Source of the DNA: Actinomycetota bacterium
GTDB lineage: Bacteria > Actinomycetota > Thermoleophilia > Miltoncostaeales > Miltoncostaeaceae
Assembly: GCA_005788075.1 (NCBI GenBank)
Contig: SXZC01000188.1
Location: 1-9,867, forward strand
Reading direction: 5' to 3'
Length of the DNA stretch: 9,867 nt
The notes under the pieces are model-generated. The model was not told the origin of the DNA. It was given only the letters and a program-made list of their open reading frames with translations, and did not search any database. Position numbers and translations under genes: made by a program. This document shows, one piece after another, positions 1 to 6,625 of the stretch. Every line of letters begins with the position of its first letter. Position 1 is the stretch's first letter.

Positions 1-1
1 C

Positions 2-1003
2 CATGGCCTGCCGGTCACCACCACGGCCGATCGCGGTGAGATCACCGGCACGGCCCGGCGCGATGTCATCCGGCTGAAGGGCCCCGGGCACGTGCGATCA
101 GGCGCGGGCGCCGACATCATCTGCGGCTCGCGCTTCGCCGACGCGATCGAGGCCGGCGCGGGCGACGACGTGGTGGTCGGCGGCAGGGGGCACGACCGCA
201 TCCACGGCGGTGCGGGCCGCGACGTGCTGTTCGGCGAGGGCGGCAATGACCACCTGCACGGCGGGCCCGGCGGCGACACCCTGGTGGGGGGCGCCGGGCG
301 CAACCGCGTGGTGCGCGACGGCATGGCACGCCCACGGGAGACTGGCGCGGCGGGTGGGGGCGACGTCGTGCTGCCGGGAGTGCAGGCGATATCCATCATC
401 ATGGATCCCGCCGATGTCCAGGATCTTGTGTCCGAGAATGCGCTGTTCGCGTTCGACTGGGTTCCGGTGCAGGGGGCGGCGGGCGGCCCCGGCGGCCTCA
501 CGCCCATCTGGCAGACCGCCGCACCCGCGCCCCGTACGGTGATCACGCTGGCACCGCGGGTGAGTGCCTTCCTGTCGGTCACGACCCTGATGCCCTACAT
601 GCTGCTGGTGCCCAGCATCACCACCCCTGTGCAGTGGGGCACGGCGATGTTGTTCGGGGGGTCGTTCACGTTCGAGAAGGTTGGCACCGGGCCGCGTGAT
701 GGGGTGTCGTTGATGAACCTAGCTGGCTCTGAGCCCTTCACCATGGGCATCTCCCTCACCGCCACCAGTGCATGGGCGACCACCACCACCCCCGCCGTGG
801 CAGCGCAGGTGCTGGCCGGGTCGCAGGCGCCGTTCCTCCAGCCATCCACCCTGCGCGTGCGGGTGACGGAGGTGCTCGGGACCCATGGCATCCTCACGCT
901 GCCCCCCTCCCCGAGCGACCCGTCGGCCGCCGGCACCTTCACGCCCACCCAGCCCACCATCACCCTGCGCTACGGCCTTTTCACGGGCTTCACGCAGGGC
1001 TGA
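2..1003 (+). CDS. RTX-type secreted protein, 5' end outside the window
   Basis: The frame is open from base 2 to the TGA at 1001-1003, giving 333 visible residues. The GTG at 92 is an internal valine, not the start, because the codons before it (HGLPVTTTADRGEITGTARRD) align with residues 38-58 of the paralog at 3896-4987. Base 1 is C, consistent with the last base of the Cys codon found there. The missing part should be about 37 residues including the signal peptide. Bases 101-304 encode glycine/aspartate nonapeptides of the hemolysin-type calcium-binding kind (GGxGxDxUx), which in this family bind Ca2+ and fold outside the cell. The remaining ~220 residues form a beta-rich, Thr/Pro-rich region that I do not recognise but that aligns with the paralog: FDW, a WQ.A.P segment, FTMGI, LRVRV. 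There is no catalytic motif. Role unknown; adhesion or matrix function is an inference. A hairpin follows the stop. Confidence 0.85.
   Translation, partial: HGLPVTTTADRGEITGTARRDVIRLKGPGHVRSGAGADIICGSRFADAIEAGAGDDVVVGGRGHDRIHGGAGRDVLFGEGGNDHLHGGPGGDTLVGGAGRNRVVRDGMARPRETGAAGGGDVVLPGVQAISIIMDPADVQDLVSENALFAFDWVPVQGAAGGPGGLTPIWQTAAPAPRTVITLAPRVSAFLSVTTLMPYMLLVPSITTPVQWGTAMLFGGSFTFEKVGTGPRDGVSLMNLAGSEPFTMGISLTATSAWATTTTPAVAAQVLAGSQAPFLQPSTLRVRVTEVLGTHGILTLPPSPSDPSAAGTFTPTQPTITLRYGLFTGFTQG
101..304 (+). repeat. RTX (hemolysin-type Ca2+-binding) nonapeptide array, copy 1
   Basis: This in-frame array reads SGAGADIICG, EAGAGDDVVV, GGRGHDRIH, GGAGRDVLF, GEGGNDHLH, GGPGGDTLV, GGAGRN. The GGxGxD turns are those of parallel beta-roll repeats, which usually bind calcium. 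One Cys (IICG) is shared with the second copy at 4106-4309. Confidence 0.85.
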
Positions 1004-1015
1004 CGTACGCCCGTG

Positions 1016-1041
1016 CCCCTGGAGGCGTCGCCCTCCGGGGG
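1016..1041 (+). terminator. Hairpin after the first RTX gene
   Basis: CCCCTGGAGG (1016-1025) pairs with CCTCCGGGGG (1032-1041): 10 pairs including one G-T, with a 6-nt loop. The pairing can extend by a G-T and a T-A pair to 1014/1043. It starts 13 nt after the stop codon. No T-run follows, so it is either a U-less terminator or a 3'-end stabilising structure. Confidence 0.5.
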
Positions 1042-1120
1042 TAGCCCGGTTTCGCCGCCGCCCGCGCGCACCGTAAGGCCCCCGCTCCCCTCTCGCGACC
1101 TCCCCTCACGCCACACGCAC

Positions 1121-1127
1121 GGGGGGG
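1121..1127 (+). promoter_or_regulatory. Poly-G ribosome binding site of the Ig/PKD-like gene
   Basis: A run of seven G followed by AACACC precedes the ATG at 1134. It is the only Shine-Dalgarno-like stretch nearby and supports this start. A G-run used as an SD is slippage-prone. I found no TANNNT box at the leaderless distance, so this gene is probably led, unlike its neighbours. The rest of 1042-1120 shows no clear promoter. Confidence 0.5.
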
Positions 1128-1133
1128 AACACC

Positions 1134-2615
1134 ATGCACGCACGGGGCCTTGCCATCGCGGCCTCCGCACTCGCCGCCATCGCGGCCGCCGCGCCGGCGG
1201 CCATGGGCCAGTCGGACGACTGGTCGATCACCATCGGCCGCTCGGCCGAGGCCGGGGGCACCACATGGACGGGTCCCGATGGGGCCGAGGCCACCTGGAC
1301 CCGCCCGTCGTGGGCCGGGCAGGCCCTCGACGTTCTGCTGCGCGGCACGCGCATCGCATGGTCGGGCACGTGGTTCACGCCGGGCGGCGACGTGACTCGC
1401 TCGTGGAGCAACCTTTCCGAGGGCACCTACACCGTGCGCGTGGACATGCGCACGGTGGTCACGTGCACCTGGCGCGGCATGTGCAGCTGGGGCCAGCAGC
1501 GCAAGACGGCCTCCTTCACCGTGGACCTCACCCCGCCGGGCACGCCACAGGTGATCGCCCCCGACGGCCCGACGGCGTCCACCGATCCGGTGCGCTGGTG
1601 GCCCGTGGGCGATGGTGGCGCGGGCATGGCCCGGTATGAGGTGCTGGTGGGCGGCGCGGTGCAGGCCGAGCTTGGCCCGGGCGCCTGCGCCAGCGAGTGC
1701 CAGGTGGCGCTGCCTGCCGCGGCGCTGCCTGACGGCGACCACCACGTGGAGGTGCGCGCCATCGATCGCGTGGGCAACAGCGCGCGGGGCGGGGGAGTGC
1801 GAACCATCAGCGACACCCCGCGCGTGGCGTTCCAGAGCCCCCCGGCGTTCGTGATGAAGGGCCGGGCCGTCACGCTGCGCGCGGCGGCGTCCACCGACAA
1901 CGGCGGCGCCATTGCCTACGCCTGGGATACCGATGGCGACGGCACCTTCGATGCCGACACCGGCTCCATACCGGCCGTGACCATCACGCCCGACGCCGAT
2001 GCCACGGTGAGCGTGCGCGCCACCGCCCCCGGCGGGGGAGAGGCCACCGCCGAGATGCAGCTCGACGTGCGCCCGGCGGCGCTGGCCGACGAGCCCGGCG
2101 TGAGCATCGAGGATGGCGCGCGCTTCACCCGCGACCCGCGCGTGCAGCTGGCCATCGCGTGGCCCGACGGCGCTACCGGCATGAGGATCGCCACCGACGG
2201 CGGCTTCAAGGGGGCCGACTGGCGCCCGGTGGCCCCCGAGGCGGCCATCACCCTCGAGGCCGACCCCGACGCCCGACTGCCGCATGTGGTGTACGTGCGC
2301 TTCCGTGGCCGGGGCATCGACGCCCGCGAGACCTACACCGACGACATCATCCTCGACACCGTCGCCCCGGTGGTGGATGCCGCCACGGCCACGCGCACGT
2401 CCGCCGGCCTCAGGCTCACCACCCGCGCGCGCGACGCCCACTCGGGCATCGCATCGCTGCAGGTGGCCCAGGCTCCGGGCCGCCCCGTCACCACCGTGCC
2501 CTACGCGGCGCGGGCCACCGTGCGCACGAAGGGTGCCCGCCCGCTGGTGCGGGTGGTCGACCGGGCGGGCAATGAGTCGGGGTGGGTGAGGGCCCGGGCG
2601 AAGCGGGGGAGGTAG
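1134..2615 (+). CDS. Secreted multi-domain Ig/FN3/PKD-like protein
   Basis: 493 residues. It starts with a Sec signal peptide (MHARG, then an Ala-rich hydrophobic stretch, likely cut near AMGQ-SDDW). About 27-130 is a beta-rich region with two Cys (VTCTWRGMCSW). About 130-230 is FN3/Ig-like, beginning at DLTPPGTP and ending in VEVRAIDRVGNSA, a common signature of bacterial Ig-like modules; it holds another Cys pair (GACASEC). About 233-315 is PKD-like (VTLRAAASTDNGGAIAYAWD) with the acidic loop DTDGDGTFDAD, which resembles a calcium-binding DxDGDG loop. About 320-410 is another Ig-like module ending in DDIILDTVAPV, and the last ~80 residues form one more (VRVVDRAGNES) with a basic tail. I see no enzyme motif, LPXTG anchor or membrane helix. 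Such proteins usually act as extracellular spacers, adhesins or polysaccharide-binding stalks; the exact role is not visible. Confidence 0.85.
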   Translation: MHARGLAIAASALAAIAAAAPAAMGQSDDWSITIGRSAEAGGTTWTGPDGAEATWTRPSWAGQALDVLLRGTRIAWSGTWFTPGGDVTRSWSNLSEGTYTVRVDMRTVVTCTWRGMCSWGQQRKTASFTVDLTPPGTPQVIAPDGPTASTDPVRWWPVGDGGAGMARYEVLVGGAVQAELGPGACASECQVALPAAALPDGDHHVEVRAIDRVGNSARGGGVRTISDTPRVAFQSPPAFVMKGRAVTLRAAASTDNGGAIAYAWDTDGDGTFDADTGSIPAVTITPDADATVSVRATAPGGGEATAEMQLDVRPAALADEPGVSIEDGARFTRDPRVQLAIAWPDGATGMRIATDGGFKGADWRPVAPEAAITLEADPDARLPHVVYVRFRGRGIDARETYTDDIILDTVAPVVDAATATRTSAGLRLTTRARDAHSGIASLQVAQAPGRPVTTVPYAARATVRTKGARPLVRVVDRAGNESGWVRARAKRGR

Positions 2616-2647
2616 GGGCCGAAGCAGGATCCTGCGCGCGCGGCCCC
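2615..2647 (+). terminator. Two-part hairpin after the Ig/PKD-like gene
   Basis: GGGGCCG (2615-2621) pairs perfectly with CGGCCCC (2641-2647). Inside lies the 12-bp palindrome GCAGGATCCTGC (2624-2635), which can fold as GCAG-GATC-CTGC. The structure begins at the last base of the stop codon. No T-run follows. It is a likely terminator or 3'-end structure. Confidence 0.5.
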
Positions 2648-2679
2648 GGCCTGCGAGCGGGGGTGCCACCACGCTGCGG

Positions 2680-2695
2680 TGATAGGTTCAACTCG
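2680..2695 (+). promoter_or_regulatory. Extended -10 promoter (TGaTAGGTT), leaderless start
   Basis: TG at 2680-2681, one base, then TAGGTT at 2683-2688. The GTG start at 2695 lies 6 nt further on, where transcription would be expected to begin. No SD sequence is present. I see no clear -35 box, which an extended -10 can do without. The same layout precedes 3896, 6567 and 9243. Confidence 0.6.
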
Positions 2696-3837
2696 TGACT
2701 TCCCCCCTGCGACCAGCGATCGCGGCAGCGCTGCTCGCGTGCGCCACCGCCGTTCCCGCCCCGGCAGATGCGGCGCCATCGATGCTGTTCTCGCAGGCCG
2801 CCGGCACGGCCACCAGCCGCCCCGTCAGTGGGCCGGTCGCCGACATCACCATGCGCACCGGGCACCGCGCGGTGCTGGCCTTCGAGGACCGCCCCGGCCG
2901 GCGGACGGCAACGCTAGAGGAGCATAAGTTCATCGGGCTCTGGCGCGGGACCTTCCGCACCGATGCACCCAACGCCATCCTCACCGGGCGCGACCCCCAG
3001 GGGCGTAACCGCCGCGTGGTGGTCACGATCACCCGCGCCGCGCGCACCCCCGACGGGGTGCGGTACCGCATGCGGGCGCTGCGGGGCATCATCCCGACGG
3101 CGCTTGCGCAGGTCAACCTCATGGTGGACGACGTGCCGATGTCCGCGCTGCTCGCCTACCTGAAGGGGCAGGGCAGCGGCCCAGCGCAGTACGAGGCCCT
3201 CATCAACGCGCTGCGGTTCCCCGAGATGACCACCGTCACGGCGGCTCCGACCGTGCTGGTGCGGCCGGGCACCACCATGACCATCGGCCAGGGATCCGCG
3301 CCCACCACCGTCATCGTCAGCACCATCACGGTGCAGCCCGGCGCGACCCTCGTGATGCAGGGTCCCGTGTGGCTGAGGGCGCAGAACCTCACCCTGGCAC
3401 CCGGCTCGCGAATCGTGCTGCCCGGGAGTCCCACCCTCTTCACCCTGCAGGCGGCAGGCTTGCCGGCATGCGCCGCGCCCGCGTCGTTCAGCTGGACGGG
3501 CACGCTCACGCAGGTGCGCTCGCTGCTGTCACCGCTGCCCGGGGTGAGCCTCGTGCAGCCGCCGCCGCAGACGTGGCCCGGGCCCTCCGTGACGTCGAGC
3601 CCCGGGCCCGGGCCGTGCACCGTGACGTGGAGCCTGCCCCGCGCCCCGGCCACCAGTGATCAGCAGGTGCCGCTGACCGACTTGGCCGCGAGCCTGATCG
3701 CCCCGCCGTCCACGAAGACGGTGACGGTGCAGACCACCTCCACCACCCAGCAGGTGGTGGAGGTGTCAGGCGCGGGGGTCTCCCTGAGCGCCGGTGCCGT
3801 GCTGTCGCTGCAGAGCCAACCAACCTCCCAGGGCTGA
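2695..3837 (+). CDS. Secreted beta-rich protein of unknown function
   Basis: 380 residues, not recognised. The GTG start gives a good signal peptide (MTSPLRPAIAAALLACATA, likely cut near ADA-APSM) and lies 6 nt after a -10 box. Residues about 30-140 look like a compact alpha/beta domain rich in Arg (GRRTATLEEHKFIGLWRGTF, then RVVVTITRAARTPDGVRYRM). About 180-260 alternates short beta strands with turns (TVLVRPGTTMTIGQ, TITVQPGATLVM, LTLAPGSRIVLPG), a spacing that resembles beta-helix or stacked-strand surface proteins. The last ~120 residues are Pro/Ser/Thr-rich with two cysteines (LPACAAP, PGPCTVTW) and a Thr/Val-rich tail. There are no catalytic motifs and no cell-wall anchor. It lies between the Ig/PKD gene and the second RTX gene and is probably its own transcript. 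Function unknown. Confidence 0.75.
   Translation: MTSPLRPAIAAALLACATAVPAPADAAPSMLFSQAAGTATSRPVSGPVADITMRTGHRAVLAFEDRPGRRTATLEEHKFIGLWRGTFRTDAPNAILTGRDPQGRNRRVVVTITRAARTPDGVRYRMRALRGIIPTALAQVNLMVDDVPMSALLAYLKGQGSGPAQYEALINALRFPEMTTVTAAPTVLVRPGTTMTIGQGSAPTTVIVSTITVQPGATLVMQGPVWLRAQNLTLAPGSRIVLPGSPTLFTLQAAGLPACAAPASFSWTGTLTQVRSLLSPLPGVSLVQPPPQTWPGPSVTSSPGPGPCTVTWSLPRAPATSDQQVPLTDLAASLIAPPSTKTVTVQTTSTTQQVVEVSGAGVSLSAGAVLSLQSQPTSQG
3735..3765 (+). repeat. Perfect 13-bp inverted repeat inside a coding region
   Basis: CACCTCCACCACC (3735-3747) and GGTGGTGGAGGTG (3753-3765) are exact reverse complements around a 5-nt loop, CAGCA. The repeat lies about 70 nt before the stop of the 2695-3837 gene and encodes a TTSTTQQVVEV-like stretch. 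It is much stronger than the hairpin after the stop. Confidence 0.8.
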
Positions 3838-3843
3838 GACCCG

Positions 3844-3863
3844 CGATGTGCCGGGCCACATCG
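3844..3863 (+). terminator. Hairpin after the 2695-3837 gene
   Basis: CGATGTG (3844-3850) pairs with CACATCG (3857-3863) around a 6-nt loop, 6 nt after the TGA. No T-run follows. It lies just upstream of the next gene's promoter and probably separates the two units. Confidence 0.45.
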
Positions 3864-3883
3864 GCCATCTGCGCGGAGCGGGC

Positions 3884-3896
3884 TAGGGTGTGGCGA
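3884..3896 (+). promoter_or_regulatory. -10 box TAGGGT, leaderless start
   Basis: TAGGGT at 3884-3889 is followed by 6 nt and then the ATG at 3896. This decides the start: the GTG at 3890 is too close to the -10 box to be transcribed from it. No SD precedes either codon, and I see no clear -35 box. Confidence 0.6.
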
Positions 3897-4987
3897 TGAT
3901 CTCCCTCACTTGCCGCCGGTCTCTCCTCCTTGCCGCGGCGGCGCTGGCCCTTCCGGCCGCCGCATCAGCCGCACCCGTGCTCGCTCCGGCGGCGAAGGCG
4001 ACCTGTCACGGCTACCCGGTGACAACCGGCAAGAGCAGCGGCGTCATCACCGGCACGGCGAAGCGTGATGTCATCCGCCTCACGGGCCCCGGCCGTGTGC
4101 GCTCGGGCGCCGGTGACGACATCATCTGCGGGTCACGATTTGCGGACGTCATCGAGGCCGGCGCCGGGCGCGATGTGGTGCTGGGCGGCGCCGGGCACGA
4201 CCGCATTCACGGCGGCGCAGGCGACGACGCCCTGTTGGGCGAGGGCGACAACGACCACGTGGAGGGTGGACCGGGCGCAGACACCCTCATGGGGGGCGCG
4301 GGCCGCAATCGCGTTGTGCGTCACCGCGCCCGTGGCGCCGGTGAGAACGGCATTGCCGACAGGGTGCTCGGAGGCACCCGCGCGGTGACCATCTTGAGCG
4401 ATGCACCCGATGTGGCGGCCCTGGCCGACCAGGGCAACGGGTTCGTGTTCGACTGGCAGCCGGCCGAGATACTGCCGGGCGCGATCCCGGACGTCGGCCT
4501 CGCCTGGCAGGTGGCCCAGCCGTCGATGGTGACCGTGGTGGCGTTCGGTGATGCGGTGCAGGCGTTCAACGCGTTCGGCACGATCGAGCCCGGCGCCGTT
4601 CTGTTCCCGGCGGGGCAGCTGAACACCCGCTGGGGTCAGCAGGTGGTGCTCGGTCCGGACATGCTCCTTGCGCCGGGTGAGGGCGGGGTCCCCGTGTCCG
4701 TGCTCCTGTGGAACCAGTGGCTGACGTTCACCACGATGGGTATCGCCATCGGTACCGAGACGGGCCTGCCCGGCATGGTCCCCGCCCTCGCCGCTGAGAT
4801 CGGCTCGAACACGTGGCAGGCCTTCCGGCAGCCGACCTCCCTCCGCGTCCGCGTGGCCGATCAGTCGACGCGCCAGGGCCAGTGGCTGCCGCCCCTGCCG
4901 CCTTTCCCCACCCTCACGGTCGACTTCGCGTCGGGTAAGCCCACTAAGGGATTGCGGTTCTCGATGAATTCGGGGTTCACCTCCTAG
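3896..4987 (+). CDS. RTX-type secreted protein (complete paralog of 2-1003)
   Basis: 363 residues from the ATG at 3896, chosen over the GTG at 3890 because of the -10 box. The signal peptide is MISLTCRRSLLLAAAALALP, likely cut near ASA-APVL. Residues 37 (TCHGYP) and 78 (IICG) are cysteines that may form a disulfide. Residues 71-138 carry the GGxGxDxUx nonapeptides, which in this family fold as a Ca2+-bound beta-roll. From about residue 160 to the end is a domain of roughly 200 residues that I do not recognise, shared with the left-edge gene: VTILSDAPDV, FVFDWQP, AWQVAQP, TRWG, FTTMGIAI, SLRVRV. RTX repeats often occur in type I-secreted proteins of Gram-negatives, but here a Sec signal is visible. 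No enzyme motif is seen. It ends 56 nt before the stop of a convergent gene. Matrix or adhesion role is an inference. Confidence 0.88.
   Translation: MISLTCRRSLLLAAAALALPAAASAAPVLAPAAKATCHGYPVTTGKSSGVITGTAKRDVIRLTGPGRVRSGAGDDIICGSRFADVIEAGAGRDVVLGGAGHDRIHGGAGDDALLGEGDNDHVEGGPGADTLMGGAGRNRVVRHRARGAGENGIADRVLGGTRAVTILSDAPDVAALADQGNGFVFDWQPAEILPGAIPDVGLAWQVAQPSMVTVVAFGDAVQAFNAFGTIEPGAVLFPAGQLNTRWGQQVVLGPDMLLAPGEGGVPVSVLLWNQWLTFTTMGIAIGTETGLPGMVPALAAEIGSNTWQAFRQPTSLRVRVADQSTRQGQWLPPLPPFPTLTVDFASGKPTKGLRFSMNSGFTS
4106..4309 (+). repeat. RTX (hemolysin-type Ca2+-binding) nonapeptide array, copy 2
   Basis: The array reads SGAGDDIICG, EAGAGRDVVL, GGAGHDRIH, GGAGDDALL, GEGDNDHVE, GGPGADTLM, GGAGRN. 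It matches the array at 101-304 unit for unit, with the same Cys and the same degenerate GEG unit, so the two genes share a recent ancestor. Confidence 0.87.
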
Positions 4988-5003
4988 GACCGCCCGCGGC
5001 GCT

Positions 5004-5036
5004 GCGCCCGGCCCGGTGGCAGGCCGTGGCCGGCGC
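5004..5036. terminator. Hairpin between convergent genes
   Basis: GCGCC(C)GGCC (5004-5013) pairs with GGCCGGCGC (5028-5036): nine pairs with one bulged C and a 14-nt loop. It fills most of the 56-nt gap between the stops at 4987 (plus) and 5044 (minus), so it could act in both directions. There is no T-run on either strand, and GC-rich DNA makes such pairings common. Confidence 0.35.
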
Positions 5037-5043
5037 CCTGCGG

Positions 5044-6567
5044 CTACCTCACCACCACGCGCCGACTGCCCTCGGCCACCACGCCGGCCTTGCCCCGCGC
5101 CGTGGTGGTCACGGTCCACGTGCCCTTGGCCAGGCGGATCGTGCACCGGTAGGTGCGCTTCGTCACCTTCTTGGTCTTCTTGCTGCGCACGGTGGTGATG
5201 CGGCACGTGCCCTTGGCCATCTTCGCCTTCGCCATCTCGAGGAAGCCCTGGGTGATCACGCTGCCGGAGGCACCACCCCCGGCGCCGGCGGTCTGCACCA
5301 TGGCTGTGGCCCCCGCCGGCACCGTCCCCGCGGTGGTGCCCACGCCGTTCCTCAGGGAGAAGAGCGATGCCAGCTTCCGGGCGGGAGCGGTCGGCGCCGG
5401 GGTGGTGGTTGCCGACCCCGCGCCCCCGCCGGACGAGGTGGTGCCCTGCGCGGCGATGGCGGTCCACTGCGCGTACAGCGTGACGCCCGCGGTGACGACC
5501 AACGACGCCCCCGGTGAGTAGGCGGTTCCCGAGCCGTTGGGCTGGGTGTTCCACCCGGCGAATTCGTGGCCCGGGCGCACGAGGTTGCCGGTGTTGCCCG
5601 GCACCGTCAGCGCCGAGCCGTAGTCGATGTCGGCGTCTGCGGGCGGGCTTCCCCCGGTCGCCCCGTTGGCGTCGTAGCCCACCGCGAGCTGGCGTGCCAC
5701 GAAGGTGACCGTCACCGTGCCGGCGCCACCGGCCGTGGCCGACACGGCCCAGGCCCCGCCGACGCCCGCGAGGCCGCCGCCCGGCGAGAACGTGGGTGAG
5801 CCGATGCGCAGCGCCGGGTTGAGGAACGACCCGCCGGCGCCCCCGCCCGACTGATACCCCTCGCCACCACCTCCGTAGCCTGCTCCGCCGTCCCCGTCGG
5901 CGTTGCTCGACGTTCCGCCGCCTCCGCCGCCCGCCGCCCAGTTCGTTCCCGACGCGCTGCAGGAGCTGCCGTCGCACCCACCCGCGCCGCCGGTGCCTGC
6001 ACTGCCGCCCACGCCGCCACGCCCCCCGCCGGCGTTGTCGTTGCCGGTGGCCCCGGCGCCGTTCACGCCGTTGCCACCCGCGCCACCGCTGCTGCCCGAT
6101 CCCCAGCCCCCGGCTCCGCCACCGCCGCCGCCGGCCACGGCGATCACATCTGCGGGGCTCGCGGCACCACCTGAGTAGATGGCGCTGAAGCCACCGCCCT
6201 TGCCGGCCGGGTCAACTGCCCCCTGCGCGCCCCCGGCCCCGACGACGACCGTGATCGATCCGAGGGCGGTCGCGTCGATCGCGCCCTGCACCCGGGCGCC
6301 GGCCCCTCCGGCTCCTCCGTTGACCACGCTGTTGAAGATGCCGCCCCCGCCGCCGCCACCCGAGAGGTCGAGCGTGAGTGACGCCGTGCCGATCGGCACC
6401 GTGATGGTGGTCGACCCGGTGCCGCTGTACGAGCAGGTGACGGTGCTTCCCACCGCAGGGGTCACCGCGGTGCAGAGGGGCGCAGCGGACGCCGTGCCCG
6501 TGAGGGCCAGGCCAAGTGCAGCGGCGCCCGCAGTGACCGCGAGCAGGGCAGGGGAGGGGGTCCTCAT
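5044..6567 (-). CDS. Secreted glycine-rich protein A with InlB-type repeat
   Basis: 507 residues. The ATG at 6567 lies 7 nt after a -10 box and starts a signal peptide (MRTPSPALLAVTAGAAALGL, likely cut at ASA-APLC). A short module follows with two cysteines (LCTAVTP..VTCSYSG). Residues ~67-290 are Gly-rich with the ordered marks of the ALK/LTK-type glycine-rich domain: ARVQGAIDATALGSITVVVGAGG, GGGFSAIYSG, VIAVAGGGGGG. Residues 294-369 are one Listeria-Bacteroides (InlB-B) repeat (YDANGATGG, FAGWNTQPNGSGTAYSPG, TLYAQW). After a Thr/Pro linker comes a C-terminal domain (~405-507) with two cysteines framing a basic stretch (GTCRITTVRSKKTKKVTKRTYRC) and ending VVAEGSRRVVV. No LPXTG or membrane anchor is seen. 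It is a paralog of the protein at 7750-9243. The domains suggest a surface or matrix fibre; the function is inferred. Confidence 0.85.
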   Translation of the reverse strand: MRTPSPALLAVTAGAAALGLALTGTASAAPLCTAVTPAVGSTVTCSYSGTGSTTITVPIGTASLTLDLSGGGGGGGIFNSVVNGGAGGAGARVQGAIDATALGSITVVVGAGGAQGAVDPAGKGGGFSAIYSGGAASPADVIAVAGGGGGGAGGWGSGSSGGAGGNGVNGAGATGNDNAGGGRGGVGGSAGTGGAGGCDGSSCSASGTNWAAGGGGGGTSSNADGDGGAGYGGGGEGYQSGGGAGGSFLNPALRIGSPTFSPGGGLAGVGGAWAVSATAGGAGTVTVTFVARQLAVGYDANGATGGSPPADADIDYGSALTVPGNTGNLVRPGHEFAGWNTQPNGSGTAYSPGASLVVTAGVTLYAQWTAIAAQGTTSSGGGAGSATTTPAPTAPARKLASLFSLRNGVGTTAGTVPAGATAMVQTAGAGGGASGSVITQGFLEMAKAKMAKGTCRITTVRSKKTKKVTKRTYRCTIRLAKGTWTVTTTARGKAGVVAEGSRRVVVR

Positions 6568-6604
6568 GCGGGTGATGCTATTCCGGCGTGCGTCGCTCGG
6601 ACAA
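6567..6604 (-). promoter_or_regulatory. Promoter TTGTCC-18-TAGCAT for glycine-rich protein A
   Basis: On the minus strand, TTGTCC (6604-6599) and TAGCAT (6580-6575) are 18 nt apart. Each matches four of six bases of the sigma-70 consensus. The ATG at 6567 is 7 nt after the -10 box, so the transcript is probably leaderless. It is the only promoter in the window with a convincing -35 box. Confidence 0.6.
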
Positions 6605-6610
6605 GCCGAG
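6596..6610 (-). terminator. Small hairpin overlapping the -35 box
   Basis: CTCGG and CCGAG pair around the 5-nt loop, 16 nt after the protease stop. It could end the protease transcript. The same bases hold the -35 box of the next gene, so it could instead be a binding site. A five-pair stem in GC-rich DNA is weak evidence. Confidence 0.3.
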
Positions 6611-6625
6611 AGGTCGCCCCCGCCC

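Noticed and set aside
990..2672. 560-codon open frame on the minus strand opposite the Ig/PKD-like gene
   Set aside because: It is made of Arg/Gly/His/Ala-rich sequence without motifs, runs fully antisense to a gene with a signal peptide and recognisable domains, and is expected in GC-rich DNA, where stops are rare in the opposite frame.
3601..3612. 12-bp palindrome CCCGGGCCCGGG
   Set aside because: It lies within a Pro/Gly coding stretch of pure G/C, where such symmetry arises easily, and no regulatory context is seen.
3890..3895. GTG at 3890 as start of the second RTX gene
   Set aside because: It immediately follows the -10 box TAGGGT, so it would lie upstream of the expected transcript start.
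4133..5977. 614-codon open frame on the minus strand across two genes
   Set aside because: It is antisense to the RTX gene and a shifted frame of glycine-rich gene A, with Arg/Gly/His-rich composition and no start signals or domains.
5900..6360. Dense CCG/CCGCC tracts as possible DNA repeats or CRISPR-like array
   Set aside because: They are the reverse complement of GGC/GGT glycine codons in the Gly-rich domain, with no fixed unit or spacers. The same holds for 8540-8830.
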